Below, one piece after another: positions 45,798-53,645 of a stretch of DNA of 64,000 nucleotides (the stretch's first letter is position 1; every line of letters starts with the position of its first letter). The stretch comes from Gp13-AA77 sp035946735. Its GTDB lineage: Bacteria; Acidobacteriota; Terriglobia; UBA7540. Both the position numbers and the translations under genes were made by a program. The notes under the pieces are model-generated. The model was not told the DNA's origin. It saw nothing but the letters and a program-made list of their open reading frames with translations, and did no database searches. The stretch is from positions 30,422 through 94,421 of the forward strand of contig DASYYZ010000215.1 in assembly GCA_035946735.1 (NCBI GenBank), in the 5' to 3' direction.

Positions 45798-46223
45798 ATG
45801 AAGGGAAGAACTTTGTCAATCGTGGCCGGGCTGGCTTTGGCGGTCGCTGCGTCGGTTCCCACCTACGCGCAGGACGCCAGCGTGAAGGCGCACGTTCCGT
45901 TCGGGTTTTCAGTGAGGAATTCCGCGTTTCCGGCCGGCGACTACACGCTGTCGCAGCTTTCACAAAGCTCGTGGATCGTGCGGAATGACGCTACCAATAA
46001 GGCGATCACCGCGGCCGCGAGGGCTAACGGGACTAACCCCGACGAGAGCGTAGCGAAGCTCGTCTTCACCAAGTATGGCGAGCACTACTTCCTTTCTCGC
46101 CTCTGGTGCGAGGGTCTCACAACTGAGATCGCTGAGCCTAAGCCTGAGCGGGCTATTCAAATTCAGATGACGAGCAGCAATCAGAAGCCGGAGACGGTTT
46201 ACGTTCTGGCCAGCGCCCGCTGA
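45798..46223 (+). CDS. Small exported protein of unknown function
   Basis: 141 residues from ATG 45798, with a strong AAAGGAGG five bases upstream. The signal peptide is SIVAGLALAVAASVPTYAQD. The mature part has KAHVPFGFSVRNSAFPAGDY and repeated beta-strand patterns to the end (VYVLASAR). Similar small secreted proteins are familiar from Acidobacteriota, but no function is established. The strong ribosome site and a terminator 70 bases downstream suggest a separately transcribed, well-expressed gene. Confidence 0.75.
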   Translation: MKGRTLSIVAGLALAVAASVPTYAQDASVKAHVPFGFSVRNSAFPAGDYTLSQLSQSSWIVRNDATNKAITAAARANGTNPDESVAKLVFTKYGEHYFLSRLWCEGLTTEIAEPKPERAIQIQMTSSNQKPETVYVLASAR

Positions 46224-46291
46224 CCCACGACGTCGGTTCCGTCCGAAGCGCGATCACCTTGCTGCGCCCCACGAGAACGCTGACAAGACCA

Positions 46292-46339
46292 CGGCAGCCC
46301 GGAAGGGGATTGAATCCTACGGGCTGCCGTTTCCGTTTT
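46292..46339 (+). terminator. Intrinsic terminator after the small exported-protein gene
   Basis: CGGCAGCCCG (46292-46301) pairs perfectly with CGGGCTGCCG (46320-46329), followed by TTTCCGTTTT. The stem is 10 bp with an 18-base loop. Confidence 0.75.
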
Positions 46340-46475
46340 AGGCAGCATCTTTTGGAAGGTTCAGAGCACGAGTTTGCCCTCCCCGCAGGACTAACCTAAA
46401 ATTGAAGTGCAATAATCCGTTGTGTGCGAGGCCCGGTCCCGGAAACCTATCAGGCCGTTGCTTCGTACAAGTGTT

Positions 46476-48368
46476 ATGGCCCCAAGACTTGTTTCTGTCG
46501 CCGGCCCCTTACGTGGGAGCGAGTTCGATCTGGCAGGCGGCGCAGTCCGGCTCGGCAGTGATCCTGCCAACGACATCTCGATCCATGATCAGGGCATTTC
46601 GAAGTGGCAGTGCGAAATCGTTCCCTCCGGGTCCCATTTCGACCTCATCAACCTCGATAGCCGAAACGGTACTCTCCTCAACGGCGCCCCCGTGAAACGG
46701 AGTGTGCTCGGGCATGGCGACGAAATCAAGATCGGCCAGTCTGTCTTTCGAGCCCGCCTTCGAGAAGACGCTTTCCTTCGGGAGCCGACTCGCGTCCAAT
46801 TTGACGAAAATGATTCCCGGGTGACGCGCTCCAGCGCGCTTGGCGTGGAAGACTCTATGCCTGATTCCGCACGCGCATCCCGTGAGCTGGAAGCCCTGCT
46901 CAGTATCACTTCCGTGTTGGGTTCCGTGAAGCGCCTCGAAGAACTCGAGCAGAAATTGCTGGAGACCATCACCGGTGTGATTCCTGCCGACCGCGGCGCA
47001 ATCATCCTGGTGGGCGATAGCGTCGAGCAATTCACTTCGATTTTCGGCTGGGACCGGGTGCCGGACGATCATCATCCTGTGGACGTGAGCCGGGCCGTGA
47101 TTGAGCGTGCGCTGCGTGATCGGGTGGCCGTGCTCAGCGGGGACGTGGCGGGCTCGCCGGACGGCCCGGACGGCAAAGGCCAACAAGCGCCGGGCGGCAG
47201 ACGGAGCCTGCTGGCGGTGCCGCTGGTGGTGTTCGATCGCACGGTGGGCGTGATCTATCTTGATGCCGAGGATGCCCGGGTGCGCCTCGACGAGGGACAT
47301 CTGGAGTGGTTGAAAGCCTTCGGCCGGGTGGCGGCGGTCGCCCTCGAAAACGCGCGGCGTGCGCAATGGCTCGAGAATGAGAATCGCCGCTTGCGCGATG
47401 AGCTCGACCTCGACCACAGCATGATCGGCCAGAGCCTTGCCATGCAGGAAGTCTACCAGTTCATCGCCAAGGCTGCGCCGTCGCCCGCCACAGTGCTGAT
47501 CCGCGGCGAGAGCGGAACCGGCAAAGAGCTGGTGGCTCGCGCCATTCATCGCAACAGCCCGCGCGCCGAGGGCCCTTTTGTAGCGGTCAACTGCGCCGCC
47601 GTGACCGAGACGCTGCTGGAAAGCGAGATGTTCGGACACGAGAAGGGCGCCTTCACCGGAGCCGTCTCGCAAAAGAAGGGAAGGATCGAGCTTGCCGACC
47701 GCGGCACCTTGTTTCTCGATGAGATCAGTGAGCTGGCTCCCAATCTTCAAGCCAAGCTCTTGCGCGTGCTGCAGGAGCGCGAGTTCGAGCGCGTGGGCGG
47801 CACTCAAACGGTCCGCGTGAATATCCGCGTGCTGGCGGCGACGAATCAGGACCTGGAGAAGGCCATGAACGAGGGCCGCTTTCGTCCTGACCTGTATTAC
47901 CGCCTGAATGTGGTTTCGGTCACGTTGCCGTCACTGCGGGAGCGCCGCGAGGACATCCCGCTGCTCGCGAGCCACTTCGCTGCCCGCTACTCGGAACGCG
48001 CGAACCGCCCGGCGATCACGGTCTCGCCCGAGGCCATGACCTACCTCACTCATTACGAGTGGCCGGGGAACGTTCGCGAACTCGAACACGCCGTGGAGCG
48101 CGCGGTCGTGCTCGGCGAGGGGGCCGTCATCCGGCCGGAGAACCTGCCCGAGGACATTCTGGAGATCGATTTGCCGCAGCGCGACCTCTTGCCATACTTC
48201 CACGAAGTGGTGAAGCGTACCAAACGCGACTTGATTCTTAAGGCGATAAAGCAGGCCGGCGGCAACTACACGGAAGCGGCTAAGACGCTTGGGTTGCAGC
48301 CTACCTACCTGCATCGACTGATCCGCAATCTCAACCTGCGCGCCACCATCCGGGAGCAAATCCCCTGA
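46476..48368 (+). CDS. FHA-GAF-AAA+ sigma54-dependent transcription activator
   Basis: About 630 residues from ATG 46476. An FHA domain (residues 10-100; GSDPANDISIHD, NLDSRNGTLLNG) for phosphothreonine binding, a GAF domain (about 140-310), then the AAA+ domain with Walker A RGESGTGKELVARAI and GAFTGAV, which contacts sigma54, and Walker B GTLFLDEI. The C-terminal Fis-like HTH contains GGNYTEAAKTLGLQPTYL. It should activate sigma54 promoters in response to a phosphoprotein or a GAF ligand. The GTG at 46422 is an alternative start; no good Shine-Dalgarno was seen for either. Confidence 0.88.
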   Translation: MAPRLVSVAGPLRGSEFDLAGGAVRLGSDPANDISIHDQGISKWQCEIVPSGSHFDLINLDSRNGTLLNGAPVKRSVLGHGDEIKIGQSVFRARLREDAFLREPTRVQFDENDSRVTRSSALGVEDSMPDSARASRELEALLSITSVLGSVKRLEELEQKLLETITGVIPADRGAIILVGDSVEQFTSIFGWDRVPDDHHPVDVSRAVIERALRDRVAVLSGDVAGSPDGPDGKGQQAPGGRRSLLAVPLVVFDRTVGVIYLDAEDARVRLDEGHLEWLKAFGRVAAVALENARRAQWLENENRRLRDELDLDHSMIGQSLAMQEVYQFIAKAAPSPATVLIRGESGTGKELVARAIHRNSPRAEGPFVAVNCAAVTETLLESEMFGHEKGAFTGAVSQKKGRIELADRGTLFLDEISELAPNLQAKLLRVLQEREFERVGGTQTVRVNIRVLAATNQDLEKAMNEGRFRPDLYYRLNVVSVTLPSLRERREDIPLLASHFAARYSERANRPAITVSPEAMTYLTHYEWPGNVRELEHAVERAVVLGEGAVIRPENLPEDILEIDLPQRDLLPYFHEVVKRTKRDLILKAIKQAGGNYTEAAKTLGLQPTYLHRLIRNLNLRATIREQIP

Positions 48369-48620
48369 GATCCAAAGGCTGCGATCGTTCCTTTGATTTG
48401 GCGCATTGCAGAGTCCGGCCTGGCGAGCTTGTCTCGGTTCAAAAAGCCGCTTGATCACCCGTTGCTGTTCACCCTGTCACGCCGTGCCGCCCCAAGAGTA
48501 CTGGCTGGGAACCGCCTCGTTTGGTATATACTCCCATGGCGCAGCGCGACATCAAAATCATTGCAGGGCGGCCCGTCTTTTCGGAATCCGAGCGTCCAAA
48601 TCGGGAGACAGAAGGGCATT

Positions 48621-50090
48621 GTGAATCTCAGCGGGTGGAAAGCAAACTTTGTCCTGTGCATACTCTGTGCCGCGACAACCATTGCCGCGCACGCGCAAAC
48701 GCTCACGACATTGGCAAGCTTCAACGGTACGGACGGCTCGCAGCCTTCGGTACCTCTTATCCAGGGACTTGACGGGAATCTTTACGGTGAAACTTTCGGC
48801 GGCGGCATTGTCAGTCAGTTGTGTTCTTCCACCCTGTCCGGCGCCGGCTGCGGAACGTTTTTCAAGATCACCGCAGCAGGTGCCCTGACCACTCTTTATG
48901 CCTTTTGCTCGCAAGCCAATTGCGCGGACGGATTCAATCCTGACGGACTTGCCCTGGGCACTGACGGAAATTTCTACGGGACCACGGCGTCCGGCGGCAG
49001 CAACCGGGATGGCACCGTTTTCAGGATTACGGCGGCGGGCGCGCTCACCACCCTGCACAGCTTCAAAGGAACTGACGGCTCCGCGCCCACCGGCACGCTC
49101 GTCCAGGGCACGGATGGCAATTTTTACGGAGCAACCGCGAGCGGCGGAACCAGCTCCTGGGGCACCGTCTTCAAAATCGCCACAGCGGGCACGCTCACCA
49201 CTCTGCACGATTTCAGCCTCACCGGCGGGGGCTCCCCCTCTGGCGGGCTCGTGCAGGGCAGCGACGGGAATTTCTACGGAACCACCTATTACGGCGGAAC
49301 GGGAAGCGCCTGCGGCCCAAACGCCTGTGGCACGGTGTTCAAGATGACGCCCGCGGGCGCGCTGACCACGCTCCACAGCTTTGACTCCACCGACGGCCAG
49401 TCTCCAGTGGGTAAGCTGGTGCAGGGAACCGATGGCAATTTCTACGGAACAACCGGCCAGGGCGGCCTCGGCGATTGCAACGGCCTGGCGGGGTGCGGCA
49501 CCGTCTTCAAAATCACCTCGGCCGGCGCGTTAACCACGCTCCATAGCTTCGACTCCGCCGATGGCGGAGAGCCCTCCGGCCTCACCCAAGCCACGGACGG
49601 GAACTTCTACGGCGCAACCGAAATCGGCGGGTCCGGCAACGCCTGCGGCGGGAACTGCGGCACGGCCTTCAAGATGACATCCGCGGGGACGCTCACCACC
49701 CTCCACGACTTCGACCTCACGGACGGCGCGGGCCCGGCGAGCGCGCCCTTCGAGGCTACCAGCGGCACACTCTACGGGACAACACAGTCGGGCGGCAGCG
49801 CCTGCGGCCCTGCCGGCTGTGGCACTGTTTTCAGCCTGGCCCTCGGCCTGGGCCCGTTCGTGGAGACCTTGCCCGCCTCCGGCAAGACCGGGACCAGCGT
49901 CATCATCCTGGGAAATAATCTGACGGGCGCCGCCAGCGTCACTTTCAACGGCACGGCGGCTACATTCAGCGTGGTCTCGAGCACCGAAATCAAGACCACC
50001 GTACCGAGCGGCGCCACCACCGGCAAGGTGAAGGTGAAAACGCCGAGCCGGACGTTGGCCAGCAACCTTAATTTCCGAGTAATCCCCTAA
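48621..50090 (+). CDS. Exported GloVer-repeat protein with C-terminal IPT/TIG domain
   Basis: 489 residues from GTG 48621, with GAAGGG shortly upstream. A signal peptide (FVLCILCAATTIAAHAQ) is followed by about nine repeats of the type GTVFKITAAGALTTLHSF (Gloeo/Verruco repeat) with the partner motif GTDGNFYGTT, which should form a beta-propeller. The last 80 residues, from LPASGKTGTSVIILGNNL, are an IPT/TIG Ig-like domain. It is probably a surface or secreted protein. A TATACT box about 90 bases upstream may be a promoter. Confidence 0.8.
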   Translation: MNLSGWKANFVLCILCAATTIAAHAQTLTTLASFNGTDGSQPSVPLIQGLDGNLYGETFGGGIVSQLCSSTLSGAGCGTFFKITAAGALTTLYAFCSQANCADGFNPDGLALGTDGNFYGTTASGGSNRDGTVFRITAAGALTTLHSFKGTDGSAPTGTLVQGTDGNFYGATASGGTSSWGTVFKIATAGTLTTLHDFSLTGGGSPSGGLVQGSDGNFYGTTYYGGTGSACGPNACGTVFKMTPAGALTTLHSFDSTDGQSPVGKLVQGTDGNFYGTTGQGGLGDCNGLAGCGTVFKITSAGALTTLHSFDSADGGEPSGLTQATDGNFYGATEIGGSGNACGGNCGTAFKMTSAGTLTTLHDFDLTDGAGPASAPFEATSGTLYGTTQSGGSACGPAGCGTVFSLALGLGPFVETLPASGKTGTSVIILGNNLTGAASVTFNGTAATFSVVSSTEIKTTVPSGATTGKVKVKTPSRTLASNLNFRVIP

Positions 50091-50238
50091 CACTTTCCGG
50101 CCGAAGGTCAATTCCAACCCGTGACGCCATTTCCAGCGGGAACCGCAAGCCGCCACTGGGCTGGCCGGTCTCGTGCGAGTGGCCTCGGAGTAGCGCGCAT
50201 TTAGTACCTCTTGAGTAACTAGCAGCGCGAAAATTCAC

Positions 50239-50266
50239 TTGACTTTCGCGGCAGGTAGGGTACGAT
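50239..50266 (+). promoter_or_regulatory. Sigma70-type promoter for the SBBP-repeat protein gene
   Basis: TTGACT (50239-50244), a 16-base spacer, then TACGAT (50261-50266) lie 55 bases before ATG 50321 in an intergenic region. A moderate match. Confidence 0.45.
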
Positions 50267-50320
50267 TCACAAGGCCGGTAGTCCAGGTGATCACGCCAGG
50301 CGTCCGCTACGGGGGAAAAC

Positions 50321-52546
50321 ATGCAAAGATCAAGGTTTCTATCCGGAATCGCGGGCGGGTTTCTACTCCTGCTTCTGACTGCTCCGGGCATCACGTCACG
50401 ACCACAGACCAGCGCGCTCGGACCGGGTAACCGTGCCCACCCGGCTGCTTCGGCCGTCTTGTCCAAGCCTGATCCGGCGGCGCGGCACCGATTCCTGGCA
50501 AATTACGGCAAGCTCCCGCTGAGCTTTGAGGCCAACGACGGGCAGACAGATTCGCAGGTGAAGTTTCTGGCGCGCGGAAGCGGGTATACGCTCTTTCTCA
50601 CCGGAACGGAGGCCGTGCTGTCTACGGACCACGGACGCCGTGCTCGGATGGCACTCGTGGGCGCGAACCCGAAGGCGCCCGCAAGCGGAGTCGATGAGTT
50701 GCCAGGCAAGAGCAGCTATTTTATCGGCAACGACCCCAAGAAATGGCGCACGCACGTGCCCAGCTACGCCAAAGTCAAGTATGAGGATGTTTATCCGGGC
50801 GTGGACTTGGTGTATCACGGTAATCAGGGCGAACTCGAATACGATTTTGTGGTTGCCCCTGGCGCCGACTCGGGCGCGGTTAGGCTTCGTTTTGCAGGCG
50901 GGCGCCGCGTCCAAATCGACAGGAAAACAGGCGACCTGCTCCTTCGGACAGGGAACGATCTCGTCCGTTTCAAGAAACCAGTGGTCTACCAGGGGGTAGC
51001 TGGGCCACGGGCAGCCGATAGCACGCTTGTTGAGGGCCGCTACAAACTGACCCGCCGCAATCAAGTCACATTCGAACTCGGAGCGTACGACCGTACGAAG
51101 CCCCTGGTGATCGACCCGACGCTCGGCTACTCCACATACCTGGGCGGCAGCGGTCAGGATGAGGCAACTGCGATCGCGGTGGATTCTCTGGGCGATGCCT
51201 ACGTTACGGGCCAGACTCTTTCGGTCAACTTCCCCAGCACGGCCGGCGCTTTACAGCCCACCAACAAGGGCCTCGCCAACGTTTTCATCACCGAGCTCGA
51301 TCCCAGCGGGTCAGCGCTAGTCTATTCCACCTACCTGGGCGGGATCGGTTCTGATGCCGGGGAAAGCATCGCTTTGGATGCCGCCGGCGACGCCTATGTG
51401 ACGGGCCAAACTTCGTCCGCCGATTTCCCGATCACTCCGGGGGCTTTTCAGTCGAAGTGCGCCGGCACGTGCAGTACGGCGGATCCCGACGCTTTCGTGA
51501 CCGAATTGAATGCTGCCGGCTCCGCGCTGATCTACTCCACTTACCTCGGCGGGACCGGTTTTGACCAGGGCAATGGCATCACCCTGGACCCCTCAGGCGA
51601 TGCCTTTGTGGTCGGGTGGACGGGTTCCAAGAACTTTCCCACCACCCCCGGAAGCGCTAAAACCAAGTTCGGCGGCGGAAGGTATGACGCCTTCGTGGTT
51701 GAGCTGAACCCGAGCGGCTCGGCCCTGTCGTATTCCACGTACCTGGGCGGCACCGGGCTGGATGTTGGATACGCTATCGCGCTCGACTCCTCGGGAAATG
51801 CCTATGTGACCGGGTATACCGAGTCGACGAACTTTCCGACCGTACCGGGAGCCTTCCAGACCGCGCTGAACGCGCCGGAAGCCGCTTTCGTGACCAAGCT
51901 GATTGCCGGCGGTTCCGCGTTTGCTTATTCCACCTACTTGGGTGGTAGCGGTACGGGTAAAACCCCTTGTGCGACGTGCGGGGCCAGCATCGCGGTGGAC
52001 AGCGGCGGCAATGCGTACGTGTCGGGTCTCACTTGGGAAGTGAACTTCCCCACAACCGCGGGGGCCTTCCAGACCAAGTTCGCCGGTGGTGGTGGACACG
52101 ATGCCTTCCTGACCAAGGTCAATCCCAGTGGTTCCGCCCTCGTTTACTCGACTTATGTCGGGGGAACCAACGATGACGGGGCCGTTGCGATCAAGGTTGA
52201 CTCCGCCGGCATTCTGTACGTGCGAGGGAATACGTTCTCGAAGAACTTTCCGGTGACGCCGGGTGCCTTCCAGCCCAGCTTTGGCGGCGCGACGGACGCC
52301 TTCTTCCTGGAGCTGAATCCGACGGGCTCCGCGCTTGACTACTCCACCTACCTTGGCGGCGCCGGCAAAGAGTTCGGCGGGGCCACCTCCAGCCTTGCGC
52401 TCGATAGCTCCGCCAGCCCAAGCGTCTATCTGACCGGCTACACGAACTCGACCAATTATCCAACCACTGCCGGGACATTCCAAACTACGTTCGCCGGCGT
52501 GGAAGACGCGTTTATAGCCAAATTCGCACCTGAGAGAGCCCCATAG
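50321..52546 (+). CDS. Exported SBBP-repeat beta-propeller protein (DUF7948-type N-terminus)
   Basis: 741 residues with a signal peptide (FLSGIAGGFLLLLLTAPGI). The first 270 residues hold FEANDGQTDSQVKFLARGSG, SYFIGNDPKKW and VYPGVDLVYHGNQGELEYDF, the domain that precedes SBBP repeats in many environmental bacteria. From about residue 265 there are eight copies of YSTYLGG...DSAGDAYVTG...NFPTTAGAFQ, a 50-60 residue SBBP repeat forming propeller blades. The protein is probably anchored outside the cell; function unknown. Confidence 0.88.
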   Translation: MQRSRFLSGIAGGFLLLLLTAPGITSRPQTSALGPGNRAHPAASAVLSKPDPAARHRFLANYGKLPLSFEANDGQTDSQVKFLARGSGYTLFLTGTEAVLSTDHGRRARMALVGANPKAPASGVDELPGKSSYFIGNDPKKWRTHVPSYAKVKYEDVYPGVDLVYHGNQGELEYDFVVAPGADSGAVRLRFAGGRRVQIDRKTGDLLLRTGNDLVRFKKPVVYQGVAGPRAADSTLVEGRYKLTRRNQVTFELGAYDRTKPLVIDPTLGYSTYLGGSGQDEATAIAVDSLGDAYVTGQTLSVNFPSTAGALQPTNKGLANVFITELDPSGSALVYSTYLGGIGSDAGESIALDAAGDAYVTGQTSSADFPITPGAFQSKCAGTCSTADPDAFVTELNAAGSALIYSTYLGGTGFDQGNGITLDPSGDAFVVGWTGSKNFPTTPGSAKTKFGGGRYDAFVVELNPSGSALSYSTYLGGTGLDVGYAIALDSSGNAYVTGYTESTNFPTVPGAFQTALNAPEAAFVTKLIAGGSAFAYSTYLGGSGTGKTPCATCGASIAVDSGGNAYVSGLTWEVNFPTTAGAFQTKFAGGGGHDAFLTKVNPSGSALVYSTYVGGTNDDGAVAIKVDSAGILYVRGNTFSKNFPVTPGAFQPSFGGATDAFFLELNPTGSALDYSTYLGGAGKEFGGATSSLALDSSASPSVYLTGYTNSTNYPTTAGTFQTTFAGVEDAFIAKFAPERAP

Positions 52547-52563
52547 GGGGCGAAATACCGTAA

Positions 52564-52768
52564 CCCAGGGCGCGAGCCCTGGGACGGGCCGGCCCTCACC
52601 CTGCCTTTGGCACTCCTCTCCCGCCGCCTGCGGCCCCGAGCCTGTCGGCGCCGGGCCAGGGGGGAGAGGCCCTTCGAGGCCGCGCCGGGTCTCGACCTGC
52701 GGAGAGGGAGGGCTCGTAACCCCACGGCTCACGCCCGTGGGCTATGGTCTGACGCCCGCTTTGCGGGC
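52564..52768. repeat. Cluster of four intergenic hairpins
   Basis: Four palindromes lie in about 200 bases: CCCAGGGC-GCGA-GCCCTGGG (52564-52583), a longer CCTCTCCCGCC/GGGGGAGAGG arrangement (about 52615-52670), CCCACGG/CCGTGGG (52721-52741) and GCCCGC-TTT-GCGGGC (52754-52768). Such short GC-rich palindromes are often dispersed repeats. No U-tract follows, so they are not clear intrinsic terminators. Confidence 0.6.
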
Positions 52769-52789
52769 TGAGCGCGCACCATTTTGGTG

Positions 52790-52795
52790 TATAGT
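52790..52795 (+). promoter_or_regulatory. -10 element giving a probable leaderless transcript of the RHH gene
   Basis: TATAGT at 52790-52795, with TGG/TG bases just before it, lies seven bases upstream of ATG 52802. Initiation about seven bases after the -10 element would start at or next to the A of the ATG. No ribosome binding site is present at this gene. Confidence 0.45.
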
Positions 52796-52801
52796 GGTGC
52801 T

Positions 52802-53059
52802 ATGACTGATTCCCGGAGAACAGTTCGGCAAAGCGTCACTCTTCCCTCAGAGACGGCCCGTCAGGTGCGCGGCCTTGCCAGGAAGCGCCGCCTCAGCGCG
52901 AACCGCGTGCTTGTGGAGCTCGTGGAAGAAGGCATTAAGGCGCAGAAGCAAAAGCAAGAGCAGTTCTTCGAGCTCACCCAACAATTCCGTGCGGCAACAG
53001 ATCCCAAAGATGTTGAGCGCCTTGGAAACGAGTTGGGCCGCATGGTCTTTGGCGAATAA
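52802..53059 (+). CDS. Ribbon-helix-helix-like DNA-binding protein (possible antitoxin)
   Basis: 85 residues. The N-terminal segment RQSVTLPSETARQVRGLARKRRLSANRVLVELVEEGI matches the beta-strand/two-helix pattern of Arc/CopG-type RHH antitoxins, followed by a Gln/Lys-rich coil and a short acidic tail. ATG 52802 is chosen over 52784 because the RHH strand begins just after it. The stop overlaps the next ATG by one base (TAATG), as in toxin-antitoxin operons. It probably binds its own promoter. Confidence 0.65.
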   Translation: MTDSRRTVRQSVTLPSETARQVRGLARKRRLSANRVLVELVEEGIKAQKQKQEQFFELTQQFRAATDPKDVERLGNELGRMVFGE

Positions 53060-53304
53060 TGCCGCACCTCAAGACGTGGTCTGACCTCCCGCCCGCCATT
53101 CGCCAACACTTGATCGACAGGATGCGGGATCGAAACATCAGCATCGCCGACCTGAATGAGCTTCGAATCTGGTTTGAAACGCATCCGACAGTACCCGAGG
53201 GCGAATGGTACAAGGATTTCGGGTCCTTCAAGCTCTGCGGCGAAGGGCCGTATCCAAAAGCCTTCCTGCTCCGAGGCCGGCACGCGACGGGGCAGAAAGC
53301 GTAG
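53059..53304 (+). CDS. Small protein downstream of the RHH gene (possible toxin or partner)
   Basis: 81 residues, not recognised as a named toxin family. It begins LKTWSDLPPAIRQHLIDRMRDR, has a DLNELRIWFETHPTVPEGEWY stretch and ends with DFGSFKLCGEGPYPKAFLLRG. No RelE, PemK or PIN motifs are seen. The one-base overlap with the RHH gene and similar length argue for a functional pair. The same type of protein has been noticed next to CopG-like genes elsewhere, but from memory only. Confidence 0.55.
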   Translation: MPHLKTWSDLPPAIRQHLIDRMRDRNISIADLNELRIWFETHPTVPEGEWYKDFGSFKLCGEGPYPKAFLLRGRHATGQKA

Positions 53305-53645
53305 GCGGGGCCCAGCGGCGTCCCCTCTTGGCAGGGGCCAGTGGACGAGGATGGCCGCTAGGGCGAAACCAAACCCATTGGAGTTAACCTCTTCTTTTTC
53401 AGAGAGATCCAGTCAAAACTCGCCAATCAAACCCATCAACCCTAACTTTAGTTGTTTCAATCGCTTGCAGCCTAACTGATACCATTTTTCGCAGAATTTG
53501 GATGCGCTAACCGGCCAAGTAAGGGCTCGTCAAATCTAACGGCAACCGGCAAGCGGCAGAACCGGCATCAAACTAACTTCGGGCCACGCTCGTGGGCTTA
53601 CGGAGGAAGCTTGCGGGACTTCACAAAGCGGATGAAAGGTACGGC
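53305..53645. other. Intergenic stretch with no recognised feature
   Basis: 341 bases between the small protein and the lipoprotein gene. No gene, promoter or strong hairpin was recognised; an AT-rich segment around 53390-53500 (for example CCATTTTTCG) is the only departure from the GC-rich surroundings. Confidence 0.6.

Noticed and set aside
46509..47807. 432-residue minus-strand frame over the sigma54 activator
   Set aside because: The plus-strand FHA-GAF-AAA+ protein is unambiguous, so this is a GC-rich codon shadow.
48900..49800. Possible CRISPR-like or DNA repeat array
   Set aside because: The periodic DNA reflects GloVer protein repeats of unequal length with divergent bases; no identical direct repeats or spacers of constant size.
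51593..52732. 379-residue minus-strand frame over the SBBP gene
   Set aside because: Arises from the repeated plus-strand codons, with no family support.
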